A program made the translations under genes and the position numbers. A stretch of 60,000 nt of DNA, taken from assembly GCA_009760855.2 (NCBI GenBank), contig WPIO01000097.1, positions 374,001 through 434,000 of the forward strand, in the 5' to 3' direction. Below are positions 11,016 to 22,309 of this stretch, in pieces; position 1 is the stretch's first letter; each line of letters starts with the position of its first letter. The notes under the pieces were generated by a model, which saw only the letters and a program-made list of their open reading frames with translations, ran no database searches and was not told where the DNA came from. The DNA is from Cristatella mucedo (Eukaryota; Bryozoa; Phylactolaemata; Cristatellidae).

Positions 11016-11371
11016 TCTCTTTTACCTGCACCGGTGTTTAGTAAGCTTGGACACGCTAAGCGTCCAGCTGACAGTCCGTCCTGCTTTCAATGACCGGTGC
11101 ATTAATGGCGTACGGCGAGCTGGCGTGCCCAGTCTACTTGCCAATCGCTCGTAGGATGCCGTGAAAGACAAACCACGAGGAACCCGGCGAGAGGCGATGC
11201 TTCTGAGAATCGTCCGAGCTAAGGACTCTTCCAGATTATTGCCTGGACATAGCTCTGAAAAAACCGACCCGCCTTCCGTTAGAGAACCTCATTGCCCTAT
11301 CAAATAGGCTTTACCGTCCTCGAAGGAAAGGTAGTCGCAATTGCTCTTATACTAACACGGGTGAACTCTGT
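11016..11371. other. Unassigned CpG-rich stretch
   Basis: No repeat or gene recognised. CpG is frequent: 6 in the 60 bases from 11,101. Confidence 0.35.
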
Positions 11372-11800
11372 AAAAGCCGTGTCGCCAGGACCTTGTGGGG
11401 TCGGGCTATTCATAGCCCTCCTCCGTTTGGCTCTGCGCCCCGTCCGCGAGCATCCGTGTTAGTCTCGGCGTCGAATATGCGTTGTCATTTCATATGGCCG
11501 GTAGCTCCTTTGCAAAGGCCGCCTCTGCACGACCTTAGAGGATGAGGCTATTCATAGCACATCTTTTTTTACCTCTCAGTCTGCATCGCGAGAATCAATT
11601 GTAGTTAGGGTATCAAATATTGATTGCTCCTATATGTAAGGATGGAGGCCATTCAAAGGCCGCCACTGCAGGGCCTTAAATGAGAGCTACTCCCAGCACA
11701 ACTGCGTTGGCTTATGCATCTGCATCCTAGATATCTGCGATACACTCTGCTCGGCGTCGGCGTTCCCGTCTGCTGCACACCCTAACCCAGTGGCCATGTC
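11372..11800. repeat. Diverged tandem repeat, period about 141 bp
   Basis: Three consecutive units begin with AAAAGCCG at 11,372, AAAGGCCGCC at 11,514 and AAAGGCCGCC at 11,655, spacings of 142 and 141. Units 1 and 2 share GAGGCTATTCATAGC-type blocks (11,405 and 11,547), GCGAG.ATC and AATAT...TTG further on. Unit 3 shares the start and is then more diverged. The family is unknown and copies are too diverged to be recent. Confidence 0.55.
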
Positions 11801-11884
11801 CCATACGCTGCAGTAATCTGTGAGTAGGCCGGCCATTCCTGGAAAGGCCATTCCTGCAAAGACCATACTACCGCAACATGCATT

Positions 11885-11960
11885 GAGCAATAAAGGATCG
11901 CCCGCTGCACGACTCAAACCCACGACCTGGGGCGTGAAGGGCGAGTGCCTTACCTCCTGG
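11885..11960 (-). mobile_element. Partial SINE-A
   Basis: Only the middle of SINE-A is present on the minus strand: AGGTAAGG, a B-box-like GGGTTTGAGTC and GGCGATCCTTTAT. The 3' half is missing. A second tRNA-like patch follows at 11,960-12,000. Confidence 0.55.
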
Positions 11961-12189
11961 TTCGAAAACCCAGGGGTACACCCACGAACCCTCCGCTACC
12001 CACTACACTGGCATCGGCATAAGGCGCTTGCAATTAACGAACGTTCCAACTCTCGAGACTGGTTGTCCGTTACCAGCTAAAAGCATCCATATGCCCATCT
12101 AGAAGCGAAATTTGACCTGGCGCTCGCTTGTAGTTCCTTCGTTGTCTGGCTCTGATCATCCCATACCAAATACGTACACCCTCAGGCTG

Positions 12190-12540
12190 GGCCTCGTACT
12201 AGCTGCTCCTCTGGTCGTCGTGAAACTGCCCCCATAAATGGCCTCAGATCCTTGCGAGAAACTACCCTAGAAATCCTATGCATCCACTGCCTGGACCTCG
12301 ATACCAACGAACATCACGAATCTCCTGACCGTAGGCTATTTAAAACGACGCTATTAGTCCGCCTCTTCCTCGTGAAATTTGCTTAATCCAGTCGAATTGC
12401 CTTGTATATGCATACGCTCATGCTTACTGTAATTACCAATATTATAATCACTAATCAGTTTATGGTTCCCTTACAGCCTGTGTGAAGTTCCTATCAAGAG
12501 ATTCGATTCTCTTGGGGCGCGATAAATGTAGAAGCTCTAA
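12190..12540 (+). mobile_element. Old LINE-A 3' end
   Basis: Degenerate C-terminal coding and 3' UTR sequence ending in GTGAAGTTCCTATCAAGAGA, TTCTCTTGGGGCGCGATAAA, the LINE-A type hairpin tail. The CGATAAATGTAG end lacks an ATT run. Confidence 0.6.
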
Positions 12541-13084
12541 AGAGGCAGCTCTTTAACGCCCGCCGACCAGCTTCAGGCTGTCCAAATAGATCTAGCAATT
12601 TTACTTTAGATGGAGTCTACAGCGGATTTCGATTGGAGCACGATGAAGTTATGCAGCTTTGAGCGATCTTAAGAATAAAGTGCACGATTTTCTTCCGAGG
12701 GGCTCAAAAACCCATCCAAACGACGTGCACCTTCGAAGGAGTTTCTCTAAAGCGATGTTATCAATTTTCTCTTTATATTTGGCCAAGTTTTTCGTGTACC
12801 ACACCTCGTCAGCTCTTTTAACGGAGGAGTACCTAGTTCTAAGTATTCGGTGTCTGATGAGGTTTTCTGGGCGGCGAGCCTTCAGCTCGAAACCTTCTGG
12901 CTCTACCGAGAAGGCGAATGGCTGTTTTCTAAAGGGGCTCGAGGCGGTGTACCTTAGTCACAGATTATAGTCGTTTTCCTAATGAGGCTAGCAATTATTA
13001 TATAGAGGATAACATATTTTATATGGCCAGACAAAATGCTTTCCCATCGGAGTACCTTGAACGTAGCTTCAGTTTTGGTCTACA
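12541..13084. other. Unassigned stretch
   Basis: A 103-codon plus frame at 12,659-12,970 has no recognised motif and a hydrophobic patch typical of chance frames. No internal match was found. Confidence 0.35.
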
Positions 13085-13530
13085 CTGGGGGGATACCGGG
13101 TAAACCTAGGGGGTCCAGCGGGGGGGGGGGGGTGGGGGGGTGGGGGCTATCGGGGGCTAGGGGGGCTAGGGGGGCTAGGGGGGCTAGGGGGGCTAGGGGG
13201 GGGCTAGCTAGGGGGGGGGGCTAGCGGGGGGGGGGGGCTAGCGGGGGGGGGGTAAGGGGGGGGGCTAGCGGGGGGGGGGGGCTAGCGGGGGGGGGGGCTA
13301 GCGGGGGGGGGGGCTAGCGGGGGGGGGCTAGCGGGGGGGGGGGCTAGCGGGGGGGGGGGCTAGCAGGGGGGCAGGGGGGCTAGCGGGGGGGGGGGGGCTA
13401 GCGGGGGGGGGGCTAGGGGGGCTAGGGGGGCTAGCGGGGGGGGGGCTAGCGGGGGGGGGCTAGCGGGGGGGGGGCTAGCGGGGGGGGGGCTAGGGGGGGG
13501 GGGGCTAGCGGGGGAGGGGTAGTGGGAGGG
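13085..13530. repeat. G-run / GCTAGC minisatellite
   Basis: About 445 bp made of runs of 6 to 13 G separated by GCTAGC or GCTAGG, at irregular spacing of 7 to 20 bp. The plus strand is almost pure G, apart from the palindromic GCTAGC spacer. Such DNA is expected to form many G-quadruplexes. The translated GARGARGARG and PPPLAPPPLAP frames are products of the repeat, not proteins. Run lengths in an assembly are likely to be imprecise. Confidence 0.95.
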
Positions 13531-13799
13531 TGGCTATCAAGGGGTGGGCTACCGGGCTCATAGGAAAGCGAAAACGGCGTTTCCTTCCTCGCTTCCTCCT
13601 CCAGTCGGGCTCCACCCTCCATTGCACCAGCTCTGACTCCTGTCTCATATGCTGGGGCCATAGTCTCTCTACAAGCTACGAAATTTCTAGAATACTAACC
13701 ATTAGCAATTAGCTCTGTGTGCTGCAAAGCAGGAGTGACCTACGGTTACAAAGCGTAAATGAATATAGTTATATAGATAATGTATATATGCACTTACTT

Positions 13800-14870
13800 G
13801 ATGCAGCTAAGACCTGTTTAAAGCTTATCTGTTTGTTGTTTGATCGTAGCGCGTAAGAAATTACGTGCATATGAACATATCGACGCTTACTGCTTTCGGC
13901 TGCAAAGTCTGCCACTCGGCGGCGGCGTTAAATACCCCGGCGGCTAGTAACCTGCTTATTAGTTTTGATCGTGCGTACCTATTATCGCTTCGTTATCGTG
14001 GTTCAAATGCATTTCCAGCTGCTGGTGCTGTTGCCAAGATCCGCTAATTATGCATTAGCAAAAGAAAAGCGCCCCCGGAGCCAACACGGGGGCCGGGGCT
14101 GCGAGCTAAGACATCGCTCGTTTGGCGAGAGCTGCGAGCTTAGCACCCGCTCGGTTGGTATTCCTAGTATTATCGAACCACTCAGCACTCTCTCCCTCAA
14201 GTATCATTTTGAATCTCTCTAACTTAGTGGTCATCAGGCCTGCTATTACTTCTGCGGCCCAACTTAACGTTTGTCTTTGGAATCCTCGTTCAATGTGCAA
14301 CAAACCCCTATTAATAAGCGACCTTATTTCCGAAAAAGATCTCGACCTGCTTGCCTTGACTGAAACTTAGCTGAAAGCGGCAAACTGCCCGACAATTAAA
14401 GACGAAATCCGGAAAGGCTTCTTCTCTTTCACCCACTTAGATCAATCAAAACCGGGGGCAGGGTTACCATTACTACACGCTCGAACTGCAAGTTCAAGCC
14501 GTTTGCAGTACCCTCGAAGCAGTCTTTCGAATCGATTGTCTTGATTTCACCCGATAACCAGCTACCGACGGCGGCAGTAGTCTATTGCTCACCTAGTACG
14601 AAGTCAATATATATCTCAGATTTCTCAGATCTTATTTCTCGATTCTGTATGCAAGAAATCGATCCTTCCCAGTTGTGGGTGATTTCAATATTCATTCTCA
14701 TAACTTATCTGTCGCCTTCAGCACCAAATTGTGTGTACTGCCTGACTTTTGGCACTTCTGGCTCATGTGCGTGGCCCTACTCACACCAAGGGTCACACAT
14801 ACGAACAACGTTACTCCTAAAACCGCATACTATCATAACCAAATATTACCAAATTCTGTCTATCTGAAAA
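13800..14870 (+). mobile_element. LINE-A 5' half: 5' UTR and endonuclease
   Basis: Starts at CAGCTAAGACCTGTTTAAAG (13,804), the same start seen at 51,864 and, on the minus strand, near 17,820, so this is probably the true 5' end. A GC-rich 5' UTR follows, then coding sequence for QLNVCLWNPRSMCNK (14,260), DLDLLALTET (14,345) and MGDFNIHSHN (14,675). These are motifs of the AP-endonuclease-like domain that nicks target DNA. Stops follow LALTET and interrupt the frame further on. The copy stops abruptly at 14,870, where a minus-strand LINE-A begins. Confidence 0.85.
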
Positions 14871-17450
14871 ACGGGTGGTACAATGCTTAGTTTGGCGGGA
14901 TAGTGGATCTGATAGGTACGCTGGAACCAAAGAATGAAGGGACCGAAAGTTAGTGACAAAACCTTGAAGTCGATGCGTTGCTTGACTGGGAGCCAGTGCA
15001 AGTCAGCGAGAAGTGGTGAGATGGGGCAATTACGACGCTGACGACAGACAAGCCCAGTTGCAGAGTTTTGCACCAGCTGTAAGCGCCTGATTGCACAGGC
15101 CGGTAGACCAGCAGGCAGTGAGTTGCAGAGGTCAAGGCGGGATGTCACAAATGCATGTACCAATTTAGATGTGGTATCCCTGTCCGAACAAGACCGAATT
15201 TTAGAAATGTCATGTAACCGAAAGTAAGCAGACTTGACTGTGGAGCTGATGAGGTCGTCAACCGAAAGGTCACTTTGGAACAGGATACGTTGATTAAATG
15301 CAGATTTAACAGGAGATACGCTGGCAGAGCTGATTTTGAGATTCAGGTTTTACAATTTCTGAATCACACTCTTGGTTTGCCTATAACTAGTAAGTCGGTT
15401 TTATCATCATTCAATTTTAGAAAGTTTGCTGCCATCCATGCGTGAATGTCATCAATGTATGCAGCAAGGGAGTCGAGAGAATTCGAGGTGCTCGAAGGCT
15501 GGGAGGAATCAAAGGAAAGGTACAACTGAGTGTCATCTGCATAGATGTGAAAGCCCAGATTGTGCTTTGCAATCACATCGGCGAGAGGGAGAGTATAAAC
15601 CATAAAAAGGAACAGGACTAAGCACAGATCCAGCAGAGGTAGCCCATATTTCAGAGGTTCCTCTGATGATCTTTGCCCATTCACATCAATTCTCTAGAGT
15701 CTCTCACAGAGACAGGAGCTGAACCACTGCAGAGCAGTGCCAGTGATGCTCAGGCGAGATGAGGGGCGCTCAGGAAGGACTTGGTGATCGATAGTATCAA
15801 AAGCTGCCGAGAGATTAATCAAAACAATCAGAGATACTCTAGCTATTTCTGAATTCCTAGGTTAGTCGTTATACATCCAAAACAATGCTGGCTCTGTGGA
15901 GTGATTAGCTCTAAAACCAGACTGGAACTTATTAGCAAGGTTTGAAGTTTCAATATGTGAGTTCAGTTGGTCTGCTACGACTCGTTACAGTGTCTTTGAT
16001 GGGAACGGTAGGAGGGAGATTGGGCGGTAGCTGCTCAAGTTCTTTTGGTCTGCTGTTGCTTCCTTGAGTAGTGGCCTAACTACAGACTTTTTGAAAGGTG
16101 CTGGGACATGACCTGAGGCTAATGACATACTTATAATGTTAGTTGTGCATGGAAACAGCAGATGAATGCATCGTAGAAGCAGGACAGTGGGAATAGGGTC
16201 CAGAGGACTAGTTGTCTTCTTTGATTAGGATATGAACTTCAGGAATAGGTCACTAGTGACCTTGAATGCTGACGTTGAGGTGCTGCATAGAATGGTGGGA
16301 CAGGATTCCAGGGGAATGCCACAATCTTAGAGATGGACTCTCTGACCTTGTCTATCTTGTTGAAAAATAAGCTAGAGAAACGATCAGCTAGATCATCACA
16401 CGTATCGCTTGTTAAGGAGCTTATCTGGGAGCCGGTAAAGAGATGGTTGATCGTCGACATCAGATTTTTTTGGTTGTGCATCTATGAATCAAAAATGTTA
16501 AAAAGAGGCGTTCGACTTAGCCTTTGCTAGGATCGATTGGTACGATTTACAGTAGTCCTAGTATGCCTGTCAGTGGACAGTCAGTCCTGACCTTTTGCAT
16601 GTTTTTTCAAGCTTTCGCTTAGTACACCTAGCTATTTGAATGTCTGTGGTAAACCAAAGGCCGTCTGGGCGAAAGCGCAGTGCAAAAGTCCGAGATGCAA
16701 ACTCGTCGAGCATGTCAGCTATTATCGTGTTGTAGCCATCTACCAATGATGACAGGTTAGAAGGGGGATTGAGCAGCAGAGGCGAAGCAGATATTCTCGA
16801 ACGGAGAGCATCGATGTCCAGAGTCTTGAGGTTTCGCGATTCACAAGTGATTTTAGATGACGAGGAGGGCACACATTGTAGACTGAGTGAGATCTGCACG
16901 CGATCATATAGGCAGAATTAGTTAATAATTGGTGCTGATAGCATGCAGTTTTGGGAGATATTTTGGTGGAGTGTGTGTCCCGTCATGCGAATATGTCCGT
17001 GCACATTAGCCACAAGAGACAATGGGTCAGTCAGTACACAAAATTCGGTGATAAAGGCGTCAGATAATTTATCAAAATGAATTTTGAAATCACCCAAAAG
17101 GATGGAGGATAGCATTTTGGCACACTGAATCGATATGAGATCAGAAAAAAATCTTAGGTCAAGGAGGCCTTGGTACCTGCAGGACGATACAGCCACCATC
17201 GGTACTATTCCAATACGCACCATATGACTTTTGCCGCCATCGGTAGCTTGTTGTCGGGTTAACTTAAAACAATAGATTCGAAAGACTGATTAGAGGATAT
17301 TGCAAACGGCTTGAAATTGAAGGACATGCGTGTAATAATAGCGAACCCACATTTAGTTTTGATTGATCTAGGGGTGTGAAAAAAGGAGAAGCGTGCCGGG
17401 GTATCCGAAGACAAACGTTGAGTAAGGCCGCAGGAGCAATAGCAGGCCTG
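14871..17450 (-). pseudogene. LINE-A endonuclease/reverse transcriptase ORF (broken)
   Basis: Motifs in order on the minus strand: LNVCLRIPRH (17,400, from LNVCLWN.RS), LLGDFKIHFDKLSDAF (about 17,090), LWFTTDIQIARCTKRKLEK (about 16,640), DLADRFSSLFFNKIDKVRES (about 16,360), [20 protein letters not shown] (15,590), YADD at 15,532-15,543, KLVHAFVTSRLDLCNS-like thumb (15,150) and LLADLHWLPVKQRIDFK (15,000). This is the only copy in the window with an unaltered YADD box, but multiple frameshifts and stops separate the segments. In GDFNIH the Asn is Lys. Confidence 0.85.
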
Positions 17451-17822
17451 ATGACCACTAAGGTAGAGAGATTCTCAGAGATGCTTGAGGGAGAAAATGC
17501 TGAGAGGTTAGAGACAATGCTAGGAATACCAAACGAGCGGGTACTCAGCTCATAGCTCTCACCGAGCGGGCGGGTTCTCAGCTCCCGGCCCCAGCGGCGG
17601 CTCCGCTGCGCTTTTCTTCTGTTAGTGCATAATTCACGGATCTTAGCAACAGCAACAACACTTAGGAATTTGAACTACGAAGCGAAGCGATAATAGGTAC
17701 GCCCGATCGTAACTAGTAAGGTCAATAGCCACAGGCATTTCTAACGCCGCCGGCGTGGCGGTACTGGCTTACGCACTGGGGACAAACAACAAGCAGATAA
17801 ACAGGTCCTAGCTGCATCGGTT
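14871..17822 (-). mobile_element. LINE-A near-complete copy, minus strand, lacking its 3' end
   Basis: Reading leftward from 17,822: 5' UTR, endonuclease (17,400-16,900), linker, RT (about 16,100-15,360) and thumb/C-terminal region up to 14,871. The 3' UTR and tail are missing. It is fused tail-to-tail with the plus-strand copy at 13,800-14,870, so the outer ~1 kb of both pieces is an inverted repeat. CpG and reading-frame damage indicate an inactive copy. Confidence 0.88.
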
Positions 17823-18472
17823 TCCGTACACAATGTTCGCAAGAACTTCGGTTTTCGGAAGAGAATTCTGCAACGGACAAGAATGCTAGTAGCGCTTGGT
17901 ATCGGGAGGCGAGAAAGCTGCGAGATGGCATAAAAAATATGTAATTTGACCTAATTGAGCCGATGACTTTCGGTAACTGTCGCTGCGGCCTCGGCTTACG
18001 CCTTGAACAATCATGGCTCCGGACCTGCTCGTAGATCAATAAATGGATGCAGTGGCTATGAGAAACTGCTGACTCTTGCTGCATTTCCCCTAAAGCCTTG
18101 ACCTTGCATAGCTCACTCTTGTAGCAGGTACCTGAGGATTTAAACGTTTAAAGCTCGTCAGCAGTACGCCTTCTTATTTTCGAATTTTAGGCCACCACCA
18201 TTAGATCCCAGTCTATGAGGGCTACGCGTCTCCATTAATTTGGTAAGCGATAGTGGGCGTGTGTGCCACCGAACCGGCGAGCGTCCCTTTCGCGCTGGAG
18301 GACCGCTGGCCATTAATCAATCGGATTTATCGGAATAATAATTAATCGGAGGGCATCCTGGAGGACAGCTGAGGCAGCGGAGGCAGCTACGGTGCTAGCC
18401 ACCCGTCGCTCTACGTTCGCGAAGTCTCCAGCCCGAAGCAGTCGTGCACAGTTGCACACATCCGCCGCTTTA
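17823..18472. other. Unassigned stretch
   Basis: No element recognised. CpG-rich. A poly-A run of nine or more at 18,472 belongs to the tail of the adjoining SINE-A. Confidence 0.35.
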
Positions 18473-18652
18473 AAAAAAAATACTAGCTGATTTAACAGCC
18501 TCTTTTGCTATAGCGACAGAAGAGCCTTGACGGCTATCGCCACCGCTTGCAGTGACGATAAAGGATCGCCCTCCACAGGATTCGAACCCACGACCTCGGG
18601 GGGGGGGCCGAGGTCGTGAGAAGCAACCGCCTTACCTAGTGAGCCATTAACC
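18473..18652 (-). mobile_element. SINE-A copy with G-run in the head hairpin
   Basis: Minus-strand SINE-A, full length, with B box GGGTTCGAATCC matching the Pol III consensus well. The CGACCTCGG/CCGAGGTCG hairpin has its loop replaced by a G run (18,598-18,607 on the plus strand). The 3' tail is T9 in element orientation complement, that is, an A run after the element end. Confidence 0.85.
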
Positions 18653-19560
18653 TAAAACCGCATAGAGCGCCTCAATTGTACAGCTCGTCCTGTTTCTGCT
18701 TCAGCTAGTGCGCCAAACCCACGCACGCCTACCCGGCGAATGTGACGAAATGAAATGACATCTGCGCGGTCGGTCGTCACACGAAAAGACGCGTCGAAGT
18801 AGCTCCGCTGTGAGCTGATGAAATTCCCTAGCGGGCGCTCCATGCATGCTTGGCCTGTTAGGGGCACCGAGCTCTCTGCGCTTGAGTAGTCTTGGCGTTC
18901 GACACCATTCTGCGCTTGAGATTAACAAGTATTCACTTGCACCGATCTCTTTACAGGACCCAGAGACATCGCTGAGCGAGCGTGGGGAGGCAGCAGCGCT
19001 GACGCAGGCCGGAGAGGCTGGAGCTCATAGGTACAGCGACTCCGTGCGTCCGGCTCCGTTTTAGGCCAGAGCCAGCGAACAGCTGTCTCTGGCGAGAGTC
19101 CAATTACGACGAGCTCGACAGGCTCCTTCATAATGGTGCGTGGCAAATGTATACAGGGAGGCGGCAGAGACCTTCCGGGCGGCGAGGTTTCTCAGGAGGG
19201 ACCGATTTCTTTTTAGATGGGGTTAACCTATCAAACCACTTCGTGCAGTACAAATGAAGTTCCGACTTGATTGTCTGAAGTGACTTCTTGCGTCTTTGGC
19301 ACCCTTCGGCGCACTCGGCTTCGGCCGGGGCTTGACGCGGATGGATTTTTTTAGAGAAGCTATTCGCCGCGCACATTCAAATAGGCCTCTAGAATGGGAC
19401 GACGCGCTTCTTTTTTCCCGTACTGAGGTTGCCCGCCGCCGAATATTTATGAGCAAAGGTTTCGTGAGGTCGAGCGGCGACCTTCTTCGAGGAACGACGC
19501 CGTCGGCGTCGCTGTGTCGGTAGCGGACTGCCGCCTGGCTAACACGGGAGCGAGAGCGAG
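18653..19560. other. CpG-rich stretch without a recognised gene
   Basis: Several overlapping frames of 60-80 codons exist on both strands, as expected for GC-rich DNA. A pyrimidine-rich acceptor-like TCTCTTTACAG ends at 18,957 and is followed by an open stretch of 34 codons, but no donor or family match supports an exon. Confidence 0.35.
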
Positions 19561-20300
19561 GGGCTGAATGAAATTAAATGCTGGCACGCTCGAGATTATC
19601 GGTGATTTGACCTAGTTGATAATCCGGGGAGCCGCGCTCTGGGCTTCGAACGAGCGAGTTGTTACACTACGGGCCGGTGCTGTGCACACGCGCCTCTCAG
19701 GCGCTCCGAACGAGACCGGTCCGTTGCCGACGGCGTGAACTCGTTACGTTAAGCTACGGGCGCTCTTCGTCGCTTCCGCATTCCTCCACCGTCGGCGCTC
19801 GTGCGCGTACCGGGGCCGCATCTGCGACTCGCCGGTCGCGTTTCGTGGCGCCAGCCTCGCGGCTATTTCTCGCGCCGGTCGGTGAGGAGGACTGGCGCCG
19901 GTGCGAGCGCCGAGCTCGCGGCCCGAGGGCTGGCGCGCTGGCGCCGCTGCGGCACCGCGCCGAAAATGCGGGAGCCGCCGCCGCCGCCGCGCGCTCTCGG
20001 CTGCGGTGGGGGCCGGGGCGGCGGCGGCGGCGGGGGGGGGGGGGGGCGCTGCTCCCGCTACTTCGGCGCCTTAACCGGCTCCTCCTCCTCCTCCGAGTCG
20101 GTGCGGCTCGCTCGGATGGGGACAAGGCCTAGAACGTAGAAGCGCCATCGCGCCGGAGCGTTGCTCGGTTTCGCGCTCGTTAAAATCGGCTCGATAGGGG
20201 GACTGCTGCAAAGCGGGTGCGACCGACCGTTCGTGTTTAACACTATCGACTGGCGAAGGACCTCGACCGTCGCGGCGGCTCACCGAAAGCGGCGGGGAAA
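19561..20300. promoter_or_regulatory. CpG island 1 with GCC/GGC triplet runs
   Basis: GC-rich block with very frequent CpG. It includes GCCGCCGCCGCCGCC at 19,973 and GGCGGCGGCGGCGG followed by a run of G at about 20,032-20,046. An ATG at 19,965 opens 57 codons rich in Pro and Gly, but no consensus splice donor follows. It could be a promoter or 5' exon of an unidentified gene on either strand. Long overlapping frames (157, 123 and 112 codons) are GC-composition artefacts. Confidence 0.45.
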
Positions 20301-20939
20301 CGGGGCCAAACGAGCAATGCCTCTAAAAAATTAAGTGGCTAAATTCCCGTCTGAAGTCCTCTCAACTAGGGACTCTCCTGCTGACGACCGCGATAAGAAT
20401 ATTGCTCAGCCGGTCACTAGTAGTTGTCTTTCCTTCACCAAAACAAAAAACGAGTCTGCATTCGCAAAGACTGTGCAACAAAGCCACTCAGCTCAGTTTT
20501 CGGCCGCTTTAAGCGCGCTGAAAAGGACCCCATTCGCTCCAGCTTGTTCAAGCGCGAGAATAGGAAAGCAGGGTATGTGAACACACTCTCGTGACTTCCG
20601 GTAGCGGGCCATTCAAGGTCAACGTTTAGCCACTCCCCGAAAGAATTCCGGAATTTCCTAGCTACCGGGCTGCTGTTGGATGAGCGATGCCAGTGTAATT
20701 AGCATTGCGAATCAGGGCTTTCGACTTGCAGGAGCAGCATCAAATACGCTCAACGTACACTGACATCAACCAAACACTCGTCAGTGTTTATGCATCCCAC
20801 ATCTCGCACTGTCAGAAGTACTTAAATGAGACCACCTGCTCCGGTCAAGGATTATTGGATTTTTAGATTATCGCGCTTTCACAGACTGTTTACATTGCAT
20901 CTTTAATATGAAAGACCGCGAATTACGACGCACGCGATT
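20301..20939. other. Unassigned stretch
   Basis: An 81-codon plus frame at 20,335-20,580 shows no motif. No internal repeat match. Confidence 0.35.
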
Positions 20940-21025
20940 GCTGGTCCCAAAGTGCCTAGAAAGAGATTAAGTTCTCCAAGGGCACAATCCGAATGTGTCA
21001 TAATAATAATTATTATATACGAATC
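20940..21025 (+). mobile_element. LINE-A 3' tail only
   Basis: CAAAGTGCCTAGAAAGAG, ATTAAGTTCTCCAAGGGCAC and a TAATAATAATTATTAT end: a tail-only fragment of LINE-A, or the tail of a lost SINE-B. Confidence 0.75.
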
Positions 21026-21364
21026 GCGAGTAATCTCTACCACAAATGGCTAATGGTCACGTGATGTTGCCACTAACCGCTTTTGAATGCAATTAAATCA
21101 ACCAGTCGAGGGTCAGCGCCAACAAGGAATCCGCGTTAACTTCAACCTCAAAGCTCGACGCGCAGCGGCAGCTCAAACGATCTCTGCCTAGCTGAATCGC
21201 AGCAGCCCTCTCTCAGGGGTGCATACGTTGAGTTCTACTTTTCTTTGGCTTAAAGCTAGTAGGAGGGAACAGACGCTTTTGCTATGCAAGTAATAGATGG
21301 GTAACGGGATGGACTCTCTTTCCGGTTCTTGGAGGAAGACGCTAGCAGAATAGCAATAATAATG
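21026..21364. other. Unassigned stretch
   Basis: Contains GCCACTAACC near 21,070, a phrase of the LINE-A 3' UTR, but too little to assign. Nothing else recognised. Confidence 0.3.
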
Positions 21365-22145
21365 ACAATACGGCATTTATATTCCGCCCTAAGAGCAATA
21401 AATCTCTTTCTATATATTTTAAATATGCTGGAAAGGAGTCACCAATTGCTTTGTAATAGCATGCTCAGTTTCAACTCTCAGTAGCACCCAAGACAAATTC
21501 ACTCGGACGGCGGAGCCAATGCTATGATGAGCAGGTGAAACTTTAGCTCCTATTTAAATGTCAAGTCAGTGGGTTTCGTGGTTATCAGTCGGGAAAAAGT
21601 AACGGGCCTTTGGGGGCAAATGAAAAAAGGGATGAACCTATGCGATTTGAGGTTGGTTCGAGACGCAGCTAAACGGTTCGAGTCAGAAGAGCGTGCGGCA
21701 CGCACTGTGATCCGTAGCCTGACTGGGAAGCTGTTCGAATTGACAGCCAGGAGCAAGAGAATGGAGGGACCCAAAAGTGAGTGACGAAGCCATCAAGTCC
21801 ATACGCTACTTAATGGCAAACCCGATCCGTGTGAAGTAGTGAGGCGTGGTTTTTTTGGCATTCACTACAGACAAGCTCTGATGCAGAGTTGTGCATGCAC
21901 TGAATTCCTCTTATCATTCAGATGGGAAGCTCGCGATTAGTGAGTTACGTAATTCAATTCGGAATATCGCGAATGCACGGACGAGCCACACGGACGAACC
22001 GCTTGGGCGTGGTCTACCTGTTTAAGCAGGCGTGAATTCCTGCGACGGCACGAATCTAAAAATAGGCAGTCTTGACTGCGGAGCTGATGCGGTCTTCGGT
22101 GAGCGGTCACTTTGGAACTGGTCGGCCAGAAACAAATGCTCTTCT
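21365..22145 (-). mobile_element. LINE-A 3' half, minus strand, old
   Basis: At 21,385-21,425 the tail reads as complement (GCCCTAAGAGCAATAAATCT, TTCTATAT). Coding sequence for the C-terminal motif and thumb follows leftwards-to-rightwards up to 22,145, e.g. TTTAAATGTCAAGTCAGTG at 21,555 is the complement of the CTGACTTGACATTTAAA-type block. Heavily mutated. Confidence 0.7.
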
Positions 22146-22309
22146 GCGGACACTTTATCCAGCCATCGTTCGCCGTCTCTTTCTCTGCCACCCCGTAATT
22201 CGCTCACTTTCTGACCCAGTTGCTATAGTAATCACTTAATACGATTTTTATTGTTGAGACGTACGTAGCCGATAGTCGGACGCATACAGGAAGTTCCTCA
22301 GACTTGTGA

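Noticed and set aside
11372-11800. CRISPR-like array
   Set aside because: Three diverged units of about 141 bp with no short constant repeat, in animal DNA. It is a degenerate tandem repeat.
13800-17822. Twin-priming inversion of one LINE insertion
   Set aside because: Twin priming gives non-overlapping inverted parts of one element with a 3' tail. Here both parts contain the 5' UTR and endonuclease, and no tail is present.
18473-18652. Possible tRNA gene
   Set aside because: The B box is good, but the clover-leaf arms do not close, and the same sequence recurs about ten times with a SINE body and tail.
19659-20132. 157-codon and overlapping 123- and 112-codon frames
   Set aside because: They arise from GCC/GGC triplet runs in CpG island 1 and have no recognisable motif.
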